Positions 36,420 through 46,057 of a DNA stretch of 64,000 nucleotides are shown in pieces; the stretch's first letter is position 1; every line of letters starts with the position of its first letter. The position numbers and the translations under genes are program-made. This DNA is from Arthrobacter sp. ATA002 (GTDB lineage Bacteria; Actinomycetota; Actinomycetes; Actinomycetales; Micrococcaceae). The stretch is from the NCBI RefSeq assembly GCF_026898095.1, contig NZ_CP114015.1, positions 2,790,001-2,854,000 of the forward strand. The letters are read 5' to 3'. A model generated the notes under the pieces. That model searched no databases. It was not told the DNA's origin and saw nothing but the letters and a program-made list of their open reading frames with translations.

Positions 36420-36886
36420 TTAGGCGGAGTAGAGCTTGCCGGCCCGGCGCATGGCGGACCGGGCGCGCTTACGGTCCCCCGCGGCGTCGTACGCGCAGGA
36501 GAGCCGGAACCAAGCGCGCCAGGAGTCCGGCGCGGCCTCAACCTCGGCCTGATACTGCGGGAACTGCGCGTCGGCGGCTTCCCGGATGATCCGGCCGCCG
36601 GGCGTCCGCGGCAGGTCGTCCACCGGCAATCCACCCTCATCGGCGAGGATGTGCGCCATTTTCTCGGTGCGTCCGCCGAACTGCAGTTCGCGGATCAGGG
36701 CCCAGGCCCCCACAACCGGCAGCACCAGGTACGCCGCGCCCAGCGCGTTGGCAGTCAATCCGTCGTTCCCCGTCAGCAGGGTCCAGCCGCGCTGGACGAC
36801 CACCAGCATGTAAAACACCAGCAGCAGGGTGATCAGCAGGACGCCGATCTTGGCTTTGTTTCGGAAAAGCCCGGTAAAAAAGACAA
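36420..36886 (-). CDS. Small membrane-anchored TPR-like protein, start region frameshifted
   Basis: The raw frame begins at 36818 inside a helix. Adding one A to the A6 run at 36876-36881 (plus strand) restores a TTG start at 36886 behind AAGGA. The N-terminus then reads SFFTGLFRNKAKIG before the first helix. The protein (about 155 residues) has two hydrophobic helices (about 15-33 and 50-68). A soluble tail follows with one TPR-like helix pair (DSWRAWFRLSCAYDAAGDRKRARSAMRRAGKLY). It is 8 bases downstream of dapB. The function is unknown; a similar gene follows dapB in related actinobacteria as far as I recall. Confidence 0.7.
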
Positions 36887-36894
36887 CGTGTTCC

Positions 36895-37653
36895 TTAGGC
36901 GTTCAGGTTGAGGTAGCCGTCGAGTCCGACGGTCAGGCCCGGATGGGCGGCGGCTTCGCGCAGTCCCAGCAGGACACCGGGCATGAAGGACGCCCGGTCA
37001 AAAGAGTCGTGGCGGATGGTGAGCTGTTCGCCGGCGCCGCCGAACAGCACCTCCTGGTGTGCCACCAAGCCGCGCAGCCGGACGGAGTGGACGCGGACGC
37101 CCTCGACGTCGGCACCGCGGGCGCCGGGAATTTCCGTGGCGGTGGCATCCGGGGAAGGGTCAGTGCCTGCTTCGGCGCGGGCCGCGGCGATCAGCTGGGC
37201 GGTGCGCACGGCGGTGCCCGAAGGTGCATCGATCTTGTCCGGATGATGCAGCTCGATCACTTCCACCGACTCGAAATACCGGGCCGCCTTCGCGGCAAAG
37301 GCCGAGGCCAGGACCGAACCGAGCGCGAAATTCGGGGCAATCAGCACGGCGGTTCCGGGGTGCTCTTCGAGCAGAGCCGACAGACGGTCCAGCCGGTCCG
37401 CGTCCCAGCCGGTGGTTCCGACCACGGCATGCATGCCGTGTTCGACGGCGAAGCGGACGTTGGCTTCGGTGCTGTCGGGAACGGTGAGGTCCACCACGTA
37501 CTGTGCGCCGGCGGAGACGAGCGTATCGAGTGAGTCTCCCCGGCCCAGGGCGGCCACCAGCTTCAGGTCGGGTGCCGCTTCAACGGCTTTAACGGCTTCG
37601 GATCCCATGCGGCCGCCGGCCCCGAGGACCGCTACGGCGAGTTGCTCAGTCAT
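36895..37653 (-). CDS. dapB: 4-hydroxy-tetrahydrodipicolinate reductase
   Basis: NAD(P)H-dependent second enzyme of the DAP pathway. The nucleotide motif VAVLGAGGRMGSEAV is at the start. VVGTTGWDADRL, IAPNFALGSVL, the substrate motif ELHHPDKIDAPSGTA and VRLRGLVAHQEVLFG follow. The length is 252, normal. It lies 16 bases after moaE on the same strand, so it may be read through from the molybdenum-cofactor genes, an unusual coupling. In most relatives dapB directly follows the M16 peptidase gene. Confidence 0.97.
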   Translation of the reverse strand: MTEQLAVAVLGAGGRMGSEAVKAVEAAPDLKLVAALGRGDSLDTLVSAGAQYVVDLTVPDSTEANVRFAVEHGMHAVVGTTGWDADRLDRLSALLEEHPGTAVLIAPNFALGSVLASAFAAKAARYFESVEVIELHHPDKIDAPSGTAVRTAQLIAAARAEAGTDPSPDATATEIPGARGADVEGVRVHSVRLRGLVAHQEVLFGGAGEQLTIRHDSFDRASFMPGVLLGLREAAAHPGLTVGLDGYLNLNA

Positions 37654-37669
37654 ACCCCCAGATTACCGG

Positions 37670-38170
37670 TCACTGCGGGGCGTCGCTGACACCCACCCAC
37701 TCGGACGTCCCGTCGCTGAAGCCCTGTTCCTTCCAGATGGGAACCCGGGCCTTGACGGTGTCCACCAGGTCGGAGCATGCGGCAAACGCGGCACCGCGGT
37801 GCGCGGCACCCACCGCCGCCACCAGGGCGGCGTCGCCAATCTCCAGCGGACCGGTGCGGTGGCCGACCCAGATCCGTACGCCGCCGTGGGCCACGGCAAT
37901 CTCCGCGGCCACCGCGGCGAGCACCTCCCCGGCGGAGGGGTGGGCGCTGTAGGAAAGGCTGGCAACGCCGCGGCCGCCGTCGTGGTCGCGGACGATTCCG
38001 CTAAAACCGACGACGGCTCCGCACTGCGGCGACCATGCGGCGGCCTGGGCGTGGTCCGCGTTGAGCGGCAGGCCGGAAACCGTGGCGTTGAGGACCTCCG
38101 AGGCTGCGGCAGCCGCGCCCCCGGGTTCGGTGGCAGGTCCCGTGGCGGGTTTGGTGTGCTCAGTGTCCAT
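37670..38170 (-). CDS. moaE: Molybdopterin synthase catalytic subunit MoaE
   Basis: Large subunit that, with thiocarboxylated MoaD, inserts sulfur into precursor Z. The core is GAVVGFSGIVRDHDGGRGVASLSYSAHPSAGEVL, then GVRIWVGHRTGPLEIGDAALVAAVGAAHRGAAF and the Lys-containing VKARVPIWKEQGF. An Ala/Thr/Pro-rich N-terminal tail of about 25 residues is extra. The ATG at 38170 has GGAGGG upstream and overlaps the end of mog by 11 bases. Confidence 0.95.
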   Translation of the reverse strand: MDTEHTKPATGPATEPGGAAAAASEVLNATVSGLPLNADHAQAAAWSPQCGAVVGFSGIVRDHDGGRGVASLSYSAHPSAGEVLAAVAAEIAVAHGGVRIWVGHRTGPLEIGDAALVAAVGAAHRGAAFAACSDLVDTVKARVPIWKEQGFSDGTSEWVGVSDAPQ

Positions 38171-38668
38171 GGTGTCCCTCCAGTTGTGCGCAGATGTGCC
38201 CGATGACCGGTTCCAGCACGGCGAGGCCGTCCGCGACGGCGCCGGGCGAGCCGGGCAGGTTTACGATGAACGTCCGCCCGGCCGTGCCCGCGCAGCCGCG
38301 GCTGATGGCGGCCATGGGCGTCTTGGTGCGGCCGTCTGCGCGCAGCGCCTCCATGATTCCGGGAACTTCCCGCTCCAGCAGCGGCAGCGTCTGTTCGGGG
38401 GTATGGTCATCCGGGCTCAGCCCGGTTCCGCCGCTGGTGAGGATCACCGCCGGTTCCAGCGCGAGCATGCGGCGCAGCGCCTCCCCCACGCGGTCGCCGT
38501 CGGGCACCACCTCGGCGAGCACGACGTCGAACCCCAGCGCGTAGAGCCAGTCCGCGGCCAGCGGACCGCATTCATCCTCATACTCCCCCGGGCGGCCCGG
38601 GTGGAGGCGATCAGCACCGCGGCAGTGCGGCGGGGCGGCTGCTGCGCGGCCGGTGGCGAGTCGTTCAC
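38160..38668 (-). CDS. mog: MogA/MoaB-family molybdopterin adenylyltransferase, frameshifted near the N-terminus
   Basis: Adenylylates molybdopterin before Mo insertion. The family signature [28 protein letters not shown] is clear, as are [14 protein letters not shown] and a C-terminal [19 protein letters not shown]. The first 28 residues ([23 protein letters not shown]) are in another frame. Restoring one base in the C5 run at 38584-38588 joins them. GTG 38668 is the start and overlaps the moaC stop by 4 bases. Confidence 0.9.
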
Positions 38669-39153
38669 AGGGCCCAGTCTCCGCCCTTGCCGCCGGCTTT
38701 GGCGAGCACCTGGATGTCGGTGATGGACGCATGCTTGTCCACGGCCTTGATCATGTCGTACAGGGTCAGCGCGGCGACGGTCGCCGCGGTCAGGGCTTCC
38801 ATCTCCACACCGGTGAGTGCCTTGGTTTTCACCGTGGCCAGGATGACGACGTCGGAGTCCCCGGCGTCAAAGTCCACCGTCACTTTGGTCAGGGGCAGCG
38901 GGTGGCACAGCGGAATCAGGGTGGAGGTCTGTTTGGCCCCCATGATGCCGGCGATCCGCGCCACGGCCAGCGCATCGCCCTTGGGCAGTCCGCCTTCGGA
39001 GAGGAGCTTCAGGACGTCGGCGGTGGTCCGCAGCCGTGCCCGGGCGGTCGCGGTCCGGGTGGTTTCGGTCTTCGCGGAAACATCCACCATGTGGGCGGAG
39101 CCGTCTTCGCGGACGTGGGTGAGTCCGGGCTGCTGCCCGTCGGTGCCGGTCAT
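38665..39153 (-). CDS. moaC: Cyclic pyranopterin monophosphate synthase MoaC
   Basis: Second step of Mo-cofactor synthesis after MoaA. The family pattern is complete: [79 protein letters not shown] with the catalytic Lys/Asp region, and KAGGKGGDW at the end. It has 162 residues. The ATG 39153 has AAGGAG 8 bases upstream. The open frame continues far upstream, but that part is glp read in a wrong frame. Confidence 0.96.
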   Translation of the reverse strand: MTGTDGQQPGLTHVREDGSAHMVDVSAKTETTRTATARARLRTTADVLKLLSEGGLPKGDALAVARIAGIMGAKQTSTLIPLCHPLPLTKVTVDFDAGDSDVVILATVKTKALTGVEMEALTAATVAALTLYDMIKAVDKHASITDIQVLAKAGGKGGDWAL

Positions 39154-39179
39154 GAAGGTACTCCTTGTGCGCAGTGCGG

Positions 39180-40453
39180 TTAGTCCAACAGCCATACTGC
39201 CACTTCCGTGCCGGCGGGGACCGTGTCCACTCCGGCCGGAATGTGCACCAGGGCATTCGACGAGGCCAGGGCGTGAACCAAATGCGAGCTTGGACCGCCG
39301 ACCAGCTCGACCCGTCCCGTTGTGCCGGGGCCGGCGGGAGGGTGTAGCGGCCGCGCCGGACCTGGTGTTTGCCGGCGGGGCTGTGCGCTTCGGCGGCCAG
39401 CACGGCCGGCACCTGCCGGCGCGGAGCGGGAAGGCCGGTGAGGGTCCCCAGCGCCGGGCGCAGGAACATTTCAAAGGAGACGACGGAGCTGACCGGGTTA
39501 CCCGGAAAACCAAGGAAAGGAACGCCGTCGACGGTTCCGATCCCCTGCGGCCCGCCGGGCTGCATCGCCACCGGAAGGAACTGCACGCCTTCGGCGGCCA
39601 GGGCCAGGCGGACCACCTCGTAGGCGCCCATGCTGATTCCGCCGGAGGTGAGGACCAGGTCGGCGGGGTGGCGGCGGAGGTCCCCACGGAGCTGGGCCAG
39701 GAAGGCGTCCGGTGAGTCAACCACGATGCGGGACCGGACCACCTCCGCACCCGCTTCCCGCAGGCTCACGGCGAGCAGCGTGGAGTTGGCGTCGTGGATC
39801 TGTCCCGGGGCCAGAGCCTCTCCTGGTTCGACCACCTCGTCGCCGGTGCTGAGCAGCAGCACCCGGAACGGAGCCCGAACCGGCACGGCGGGGATGCCCA
39901 GCGCGGCCAGCAGGCCCAGCTGCAGCGCGCCGAGCCGGGTGCCGGCTTGCAGGGCCACTGTTCCGGCGCGGATGTCGCTTCCTGCTCTCCGGATGTAGTC
40001 TCCGGGCGCCGCTCCGGAGGGGAAGCTGACGGTGGCTCCCAGCCGGTCCCGGTCCGCGAAGAACGCATCGGGCACGGCCCGTTCAATGGGTACGACGGCG
40101 TCGGCTCCGGCGGGAAGCATGGCGCCGGTCATGATCGGAGCAGCGGATCCCGGTTCCAGGGCGGAAGCCGCGATGCCGGCGGGAATCGGTTCACTGACGC
40201 GCAGCGCAGCGGCCCGCCCCGCAGCGGACGCCAAGTCAGCCGTGCGCACGGCATAACCGTCCATTTGGGAATTGTCGAAGGGAGGAAGGCTGCGGGGCGC
40301 GTGGACGTCCGCGGCCAGGATCTTCCCTGCCGCCGACACGAGGTCCACGGTGTTTGTCCGCTCCGGCGCGGCTGCACGGCAGGCTTCCAGCAGCCCAAGC
40401 ACGGCATCGCGGTGTTCTTCCACTGTCCGGGTCTCTGCTGCCCTGCGGATCAC
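39180..40453 (-). CDS. moeA: Molybdopterin molybdotransferase (MoeA/Glp), frameshift near the C-terminus
   Basis: Inserts molybdate into adenylylated molybdopterin. Motifs: [47 protein letters not shown] with a PGQIHDANS continuation, [14 protein letters not shown] and [21 protein letters not shown]. After RRGRYTLPP one base is lost at about 39332. The repaired end reads [19 protein letters not shown] and [11 protein letters not shown], with a stop at 39180-39182. GTG 40453 is the start and overlaps the phosphatase stop by 4 bases. The gene lies 26 bases before moaC. Confidence 0.94.
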
Positions 40454-41257
40454 GGCTGCCTCCGAAGCCGCCGGCGCAGCATCGCCAGCTCGTCCTCGAG
40501 GAGTCCGCCGGAGAGCAGGTATCCGGCCGCGCCGCCGTGGTGTTCATCCACCCACTCCAGCGCCCGGCCGATGGCCTCTTCGGGGGCGCCGGTCACCAAG
40601 GCGGCCACCTCGTCCGTCAGGGGAACGCCCAGCGCCTCGATCATGCCGAGCATCCGCGCGGCCCACTCCCCTGGAAAGGTTGGCCTCGCTTTGCCGGTAG
40701 TCCGCCACCACGGCGGCGGGGTCCACGCCGACGGCGCTCAGGATCAGTGCCACCGCCACTCCGGTGCGGTCTTTTCCGGCGGTGCAGTGCACCAGGGCCG
40801 CCGAGCCTTCCGCGGCGCATCCGACCGCACGGGCGGTCTCGGCAAACACAGCGCTGCCGTCCTGCAGCATTTCGGTGTAGATGCCGGCCAGCGTTGGCAG
40901 CTGCGCAACAGCTGCCTGCACCGCCCGGGCGGCAGCCTCCGGGTTCCCGGACTGGCGGGCGCGCTGCATTTCTTCCTGGGCGGCTCCGGTGAAGGCGCCT
41001 TCGAACAGCGGCAGGTTGAGCCGGATAAAGGAACGCGCGGGCAGCCGGTCCGGCGCCATGAGCTGCTCCGCGGGAGTCCGCAAATCGACGATCACCTCGA
41101 TCCGCGACTCGGCAAGGCGTGTTAGTCCCCGTGGAGTCAATGCGCTGATGGCATCTGAACGGTAGAGGACTCCGGGGGCGCTGCGGCCTCCTCCGGCCAG
41201 CGGCAGTCCGCCGGTGTCCCGGAAATTGACTGTGCCTTCCAGTGCGGTGATCGTCAC
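40450..41257 (-). CDS. Tyrosine-protein phosphatase (Tyr_phosphatase3 type), frameshifted
   Basis: Cytoplasmic phosphatase of the MptpB-like group. NFRDTGGLPLAGGGRSAPGVLYRSDAI starts the fold and IVDLRTPAEQ follows. The P-loop is LVHCTAGKDRTGVAVALIL (HCxxGxxR with catalytic Cys). One extra base in the C4 run at 40668-40671 breaks the frame after SEANLSR. Repair continues as EWAARMLGMIEALGVPLTDEV to the stop at 40450. The GTG start at 41257 is 9 bases after the oxidoreductase stop, and the end overlaps moeA. A phosphatase inside a Mo-cofactor operon is unusual; no cofactor role is known to me. Confidence 0.88.
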
Positions 41258-41266
41258 AAACCGAGC

Positions 41267-42805
41267 CTAGCGCGCATTCACCTGAACCGTGTGCAGGCCG
41301 GTGGCGCCGTCGGGGACGACGGGCCGCTCCCGCTCGTCCTGCTCTGCTCCCGTCGAGTCGATGGCCCGCACGGTGATCTCGTGATCCCCGGCGCCCAGGT
41401 CCAGGACCGCCGACCACTGCACCCAGGTATCCGCCGAGATTCCCGCGGCCAGAACCGCATCCTGCCATCGACCGCCGTCCACCCTTACCTGCACCCCGCG
41501 GATACCGGTGTGCTGCGCCCAGGCCATCCCGGCCACGGTGACCGCGCCGGCGTCCACCGAGGCGCGGTTGGAGGGGGTGTCGATGCGGGAGGAAAGCTTG
41601 ATGGGACCGCGTTCGGTCCAGCCCCGGTCCGTCCAGTAGGCGGTCTCGTCGCTGAAGCGGGTGACTTTGAGTTCGGTGACCCATTTGGTGGCCGAGACGT
41701 AGCCGTACAGGCCCGGCACCACCAGCCGCACCGGGAACCCGTGTTCCAGCGGCAGCGGCTCGCCGTTCATGCCGACGGCGAGCAGCGCGTCGCGTGAATC
41801 GGTCAGCGCTTCAAGCGGGGTCGATGCCGTCCAGCCGTCCCGGCTGGTGGACAGCACCATGTCGGCTCCCTCCCGGACACCGGCGGCGGCCAGCAGGTCC
41901 CGGACCGGCCAGCCCAGCCACTTGGCGTTGCCGATCAGGCTGCCGCCCACCTCGTTGGAGACGCATGCCAGTGTCACGTAGCTTTCCTGCAGGGGCTTGG
42001 CCAGCAGTTCGGCGAAGCTGATCCGGATCTCGCGGTCCACCATGCCCGTCACCGTGAGGGTCCACTGCTCCGGGTTGACCAGCGGAACGCTCAGCGCGGT
42101 GTCGATCCGGTAGAAATCGGCGGCAGGGGTGAGCACGGGATCCAGTCCGCTGATGCCCAGTTCCGCTCCGGCCGGAACAGCCGGTGCGGGGGTTACCGCG
42201 GCGGGCAGGACAATCCCGTCCCGCAGCCCCACTGTGGTGATCTGGCCGCCGCGGGAGGTCCCGGCCAGGGCGCCTGCGGCCACGGCAACACCGGCGCCGC
42301 CGCCCACCCCCAGCAGCACATCCCGCCGTCTGGCGCCGACATCGGCCGGGGCCGCGGTGCCCCACCTGCGAATGCGCTCCACAAAGGCCCGCAGCACCGG
42401 AAGGCCAACGGCCACCGCCAGCAGCGGCGGCGCCAGGGACAGCATGCTCATCTGCGGGCGGGTGAGCACTGCAACCAGCCCTGCCGCCCCAAACAAGGCG
42501 ACGACGACGGCGCCTGCGGGAGGGCGGCGCAACTCCAGGATCCCGGCGGCCACGGCGAGGACAGCGATGACGGCAGCCATTGCCACGAGGAACGCGGCCT
42601 TGTCAGCGGTGCCGAACAAGCCGATGGCCCAGTCTTTGACGGCGGCGGGCATGGCATCAATGACTACCGATCCCACCGCGCTGACCGGTGACAGCGACGG
42701 ACTCAGCAGCGCGGCGGAAAGTTCTCCGGCGGCCACGGCCAGTCCAACCGCCACGATTCCCGCCGCGGCTGCCCAGGGCGAAAGGTTCCGGTCCGTGCCG
42801 TTCAT
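41267..42805 (-). CDS. Membrane-anchored sulfite-oxidase-like molybdopterin oxidoreductase
   Basis: The enzyme has 512 residues. About four to five hydrophobic helices occupy residues 10-150. A basic segment (GARRRDVLLG) and a further hydrophobic Ala/Gly stretch (to about 185) follow, so the enzyme domain is probably outside. The sulfite-oxidase Mo-domain (about 220-400) has the Mo-ligand Cys in VTLACVSNEVGG, then FPVRLVVPGLYGYVSATKWVTEL. A C-terminal Ig-like dimer domain (about 415-512) ends GLHTVQVN. Homologues are annotated as sulfite oxidase or YedY-like; the substrate here is not known. It is the only Mo-enzyme in the window and the likely client of the surrounding genes. Confidence 0.9.
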   Translation of the reverse strand: MNGTDRNLSPWAAAAGIVAVGLAVAAGELSAALLSPSLSPVSAVGSVVIDAMPAAVKDWAIGLFGTADKAAFLVAMAAVIAVLAVAAGILELRRPPAGAVVVALFGAAGLVAVLTRPQMSMLSLAPPLLAVAVGLPVLRAFVERIRRWGTAAPADVGARRRDVLLGVGGGAGVAVAAGALAGTSRGGQITTVGLRDGIVLPAAVTPAPAVPAGAELGISGLDPVLTPAADFYRIDTALSVPLVNPEQWTLTVTGMVDREIRISFAELLAKPLQESYVTLACVSNEVGGSLIGNAKWLGWPVRDLLAAAGVREGADMVLSTSRDGWTASTPLEALTDSRDALLAVGMNGEPLPLEHGFPVRLVVPGLYGYVSATKWVTELKVTRFSDETAYWTDRGWTERGPIKLSSRIDTPSNRASVDAGAVTVAGMAWAQHTGIRGVQVRVDGGRWQDAVLAAGISADTWVQWSAVLDLGAGDHEITVRAIDSTGAEQDERERPVVPDGATGLHTVQVNAR

Positions 42806-42854
42806 GATGCTCGTTTCTGTTGGTGCCGCGTGGAGTGGTGCCGGAGCGCCGGAT

Positions 42855-43655
42855 TCAGCGCGGCACCAGCAGCCCGACTCCGAGCCGGGCAAGCGCCAGC
42901 AGTACCAGGTACAACGAAATCAGGATCAGGCAGATTCCCAGCGCAATTTCGGGCTGGTTGGAGTTCAGGCTCAATTCGATCTGCAGGGGCAGGGTCCGGG
43001 TGCGCCCTTCGATGCTGCCGGCGAAAGTGATGGTGGCGCCGTACTCCCCCAGGGACCGGGCAAAGGCCAGCAGTGCCCCCACGATGATGCCCGGCAGCGC
43101 CAGCGGCACCGTGATGTAGCGCAGGATCGCCGTGGGACCGGCACCGGAAGTGGCGGCCGCCATTTCCAGGTCGTGATCCACCGCCCGCAGGCTGCTCAGG
43201 GACGCCACCACGAAGAACGGCAGCGATACAAAGACCTGGACGATCAGCACTGCCGCCGGCGAGTACCCCACCCCCAGTCCGGCCGATTCGAGGAACCGGC
43301 CGGCGAGCCCCTGCCGGCCCCAGAAATAGAGCAGGGCGATGCCCGAAACAACCGGAGAAAGGACCAGCGGAATCAGCAGGATGCCGCGCAGCACCTGCAT
43401 CCACGGTCCGGCCAGCTTGCTGAACAGCACGGCCAGGGGAAGCCCCAGGACCACGCAGATCAGCGTCGATCCCACAGAAGTGGTCACCGACAGGAGCAGC
43501 GCGGTGCGTGCTTCCGGAGCGGTGAGCAGCTCCCCCAGGGATGAGAAGGGGACATTCAGCAGCAGGGCGGCGACCGGCCCGGCGCAGAACAGCAGCGCCA
43601 GCGACGCCGGAACCCAGAGCCAGGCCGGCGTGGTCGCCCGCGCACCGCGTGTCAT
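42855..43655 (-). CDS. modB: Molybdate ABC transporter permease
   Basis: The product has 266 residues and about six hydrophobic helices. It has the permease EAA-like loop (AAATSGAGPTAILRYITVPLALPGIIVGALLAFARSLGEYGATI) near residues 180-220. SLGEFGAT-type sequence is a hallmark of ModB/CysT permeases. ATG 43655 (MTRGARATTPAWL) is the start. The longer frame that also covers modA is a frameshift artefact. It is 70 bases after modA. No ATPase gene (modC) is found beside it. Confidence 0.93.
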   Translation of the reverse strand: MTRGARATTPAWLWVPASLALLFCAGPVAALLLNVPFSSLGELLTAPEARTALLLSVTTSVGSTLICVVLGLPLAVLFSKLAGPWMQVLRGILLIPLVLSPVVSGIALLYFWGRQGLAGRFLESAGLGVGYSPAAVLIVQVFVSLPFFVVASLSSLRAVDHDLEMAAATSGAGPTAILRYITVPLALPGIIVGALLAFARSLGEYGATITFAGSIEGRTRTLPLQIELSLNSNQPEIALGICLILISLYLVLLALARLGVGLLVPR

Positions 43656-43725
43656 GCCGAGGCCGCCCACAGCCGCTGACCCGGGCTTCTGCCGACCGGC
43701 CGGCCGCCGCCGGTTCCGTCCCGGC

Positions 43726-44516
43726 CTAGGTTCCCGGTGGCCGGAAGCCTGCCTCCCGGAGGATGCCGGCGGCTTCCCCGCCGGCAAGCCACTCGTAGAA
43801 TCGGACAGCTGCCTCATGCTCTGCTCCTCCGCGGTCAGGGCCGCGGGGTACTGGTTGGGTTCGGGATCGCTCACTTCAAGATACGTCACCCCTTGCTTCG
43901 ACGCCGAGAGCGCATCGGTTTGGTACACCAGCCCGGCATCCGCCTGTCCGGTCACCACTTTGGTCAGCACCGACCGCACACTGTCCTCGCGGCTTTCACC
44001 CGACAGGTTTACACCGCCGGCTTCAAGGACGCGTTCCGCGGAGCGGCCGCACGGCACCGAGGGCGCGCACGCGGCAACCTGGGCCGCGCCGCCGGATACA
44101 TCGGCCAGGGAGGTGATGCCGGCCGGGTTCCCCGGTGCCAGCGCCAGGACGGTCGTGTTCCCGGCCACGATCTGCTCCCGGGCAATCAGGCCCTCCGCAC
44201 GCACCGCGTCCAACGCTTCCAGGTCGGCGGTGATGACGACGTCGGCGCCGGCGCCGGAGAGAAGCTGCCCCGACAGCTGCGCGCTGGAGCCAAGATTGGT
44301 GCGCAGGAGGCCGCCGCCGTCGTAGGCTTCATTCATGGCCGCAATCACATCCGTGAGCGAAGCGGCTGCGAATACCGTAACGACGGGGCTTTCCGACGCC
44401 GCGGAATTCCCGTCAGCGTCCGGCCCTGAACAGCCGGCAGTGGCAACGAGCAGGACGGTGGACAGGGCGGCGGCGGACAGGGCGGTGACGAGCCGGCGCC
44501 GACGGATAGAACGCAT
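43726..44516 (-). CDS. modA: Molybdate-binding lipoprotein ModA, C-terminus frameshifted
   Basis: The signal peptide ends in a lipobox (VATAGC), so the protein is a lipid-anchored binding protein. The ModA fold is visible: VVTVFAAASLTDVIAAMNEAY, GSSAQLSGQLLSGAGADVVITAD, QIVAGNTTVLALAPGNPAGI, KVVTGQADAGLVYQTDA. After SMRQLSD one A (plus strand) is missing at 43799-43800. Repair gives FYEWLAGGEAAGILREAGF and a TAG at 43726-43728, the normal ModA ending. Raw reading runs into modB. It is divergent from moaA with 38 bases between the two start codons. Confidence 0.93.
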
Positions 44517-44554
44517 TGATAGAGCCTAACCGCGAAAGGGCGTAGCCTCGACCC

Positions 44555-45746
44555 ATGGGAATCCAGCTGGGAATGCCGTCCATCGGCGCGCCGCTCGCCG
44601 GCGGCCCGTCCACCCTGCCACAGCCTGATGCCCGGGCGGCGGCCTGCGGGCCGGTGGAGAATCCCGCGGCCGAGCCGGCCGCGGTGGCGGAGCAGCTGCG
44701 GCAGCGGGTGTGCGGGCCGCCGACGGCCTGCTGGACCGCTACGGGCGGCGGGCCACCGACATGCGCCTCTCGCTCACCGACAAGTGCAACCTGCGCTGCA
44801 CCTACTGCATGCCCGCCGAAGGCCTCGACTGGCTGGCGAAGGACAAAGTCCTGACTGCAGCCGAGATTGTCCGGCTGGTGGGGATCGGAGTGGACATGCT
44901 TGGCGTCCGCGAGCTGCGGCTGACCGGCGGCGAACCGCTGGTGCGGGCCGATCTGGTGGAGATTATTGCCGGCATCCGGGCCAACCATCCGGACCTTCCG
45001 ATTTCGCTGACCACCAACGCGCTGGGCTTGGACAAAAAGGCTCAGGCCCTCAAAGACGCAGGCCTTACCCGGATCAATGTTTCCCTGGACTCCCTGCATC
45101 CCGACACCTTCGCCCAGCTGACCCGGCGTCCGTTCCTGGCCCGAGTGCTCGCCGGGATCGAGGAAGCAGCACGGGTGGGGCTGGGCCTGGTCAAGATCAA
45201 CGCGGTCCTGATGCGCGGGATCAACGACGTCGAATCCCCCGATCTGCTGGAATGGGCCGTCAGCCGCGGCTTTGAGCTGCGCTTCATCGAGCAGATGCCG
45301 CTGGACGCCGATCACGGCTGGACCCGCGACGGCATGATCACCGCTGCGGAAATCCGCAGCAGGTTGGAGCGCGACTTCATCCTGACCCCGGATCCGCGGC
45401 AGCGCGACGGCGCCCCGCCGAACGTTGGGAGGTCCGGCGCCGGTCCGATCCGGACGTCGTGGCGGGGACCGTGGGCGTCATCGCGTCGGTCACCGAACCC
45501 TTCTGCACCGACTGCCGCCGGACACGAATCACCGCTGAGGGAAGGGTGCGCAGCTGCCTTTTCTCGCACGAGGAAACCGATTTGCTGGAGTTGCTGCGCT
45601 CGCCCGGGGTCGGCGACGCAGAGGTGGCGGCCCGCTGGCAGGACGCCATGTGGGGCAAGCCCAAGGCCCACGGGATGGACCACACCGGTCTCGGCGACGC
45701 TGACTACGTGCAGCCGGACCGGACCATGAGCGCGATAGGCGGCTAG
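44555..45746 (+). CDS. moaA: GTP 3',8-cyclase MoaA, two frameshifts
   Basis: Radical-SAM enzyme for the first step of Mo-cofactor synthesis. Cluster 1 is LTDKCNLRCTYCMPAEG; RLTGGEPLVRADL and INVSLDSL follow. Cluster 2 cysteines lie in EPFCTDCRRTRIT and SCLFSHEE, and the chain ends in the double Gly (SAIGG) needed for activity. The break at the C4 run 45413-45416 lies between DGAP and AERWEV. A second break near 44706-44712 separates the first 51 residues (MGIQLGMP) from RAADGLLDRYGRRATDMRLS. If that N-terminus is not real, a GTG at 44710 is the alternative start. The stop is directly followed by moaD. Confidence 0.93.
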
Positions 45747-46027
45747 ATGTTAGTTCGATATTTTGGTGCCGCAAAGGCTGCGGCGGGGCTGGAAGAAGAA
45801 ACGCTGCCTGCCGCCGGTTTCAGCGGCACATCCGGCGGCGCCACGCTGCAGGACCTGTTGGAGTTCCTGGGTGCCCGCCATGTAACGGCGCCGGACGGCA
45901 CTCCCCGCTAAAGAGCGTGATCTCCCGCAGCACCTTCCTGGTCAACGGTTTCGCCGCCCGTGACCGGTCAGCGGTGCTGTCCGGCGGGGACACTGTGGAC
46001 ATCCTGCCGCCCTTCGCCGGCGGCTGA
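45747..46027 (+). CDS. moaD: Molybdopterin synthase sulfur-carrier subunit MoaD, frameshifted
   Basis: Ubiquitin-like protein whose C-terminal Gly-Gly carries the thiocarboxylate used by MoaE. It starts MLVRYFGAAKAAAGLEEETL, with LQDLLEFLGARH in the middle. One C is missing in the C4 run at 45903-45906, which creates a false stop after DGTPR. The repaired second half (SVISRSTFLVNGFAARDR) ends with DTVDILPPFAGG. The product is about 93 residues, normal for the family. It directly abuts moaA, and a strong terminator follows. Confidence 0.9.
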
Positions 46028-46057
46028 GCGGGCACCCTTTTCCAAACCGCACAGCAC

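Noticed and set aside
39154..39750. Longer N-terminus for MoaC
   Set aside because: The upstream part is moeA in another frame. MoaC has a clear ribosome binding site and ATG at 39153.
42855..44516. Apparent ModA-ModB fusion protein in one long frame
   Set aside because: The modA frame loses a normal ending (FYEWLAGGEAAGILREAG) that is present one frame away and stops at 43726. The residues joining modA to modB are low-complexity and unlike either family. A single missing base explains it.
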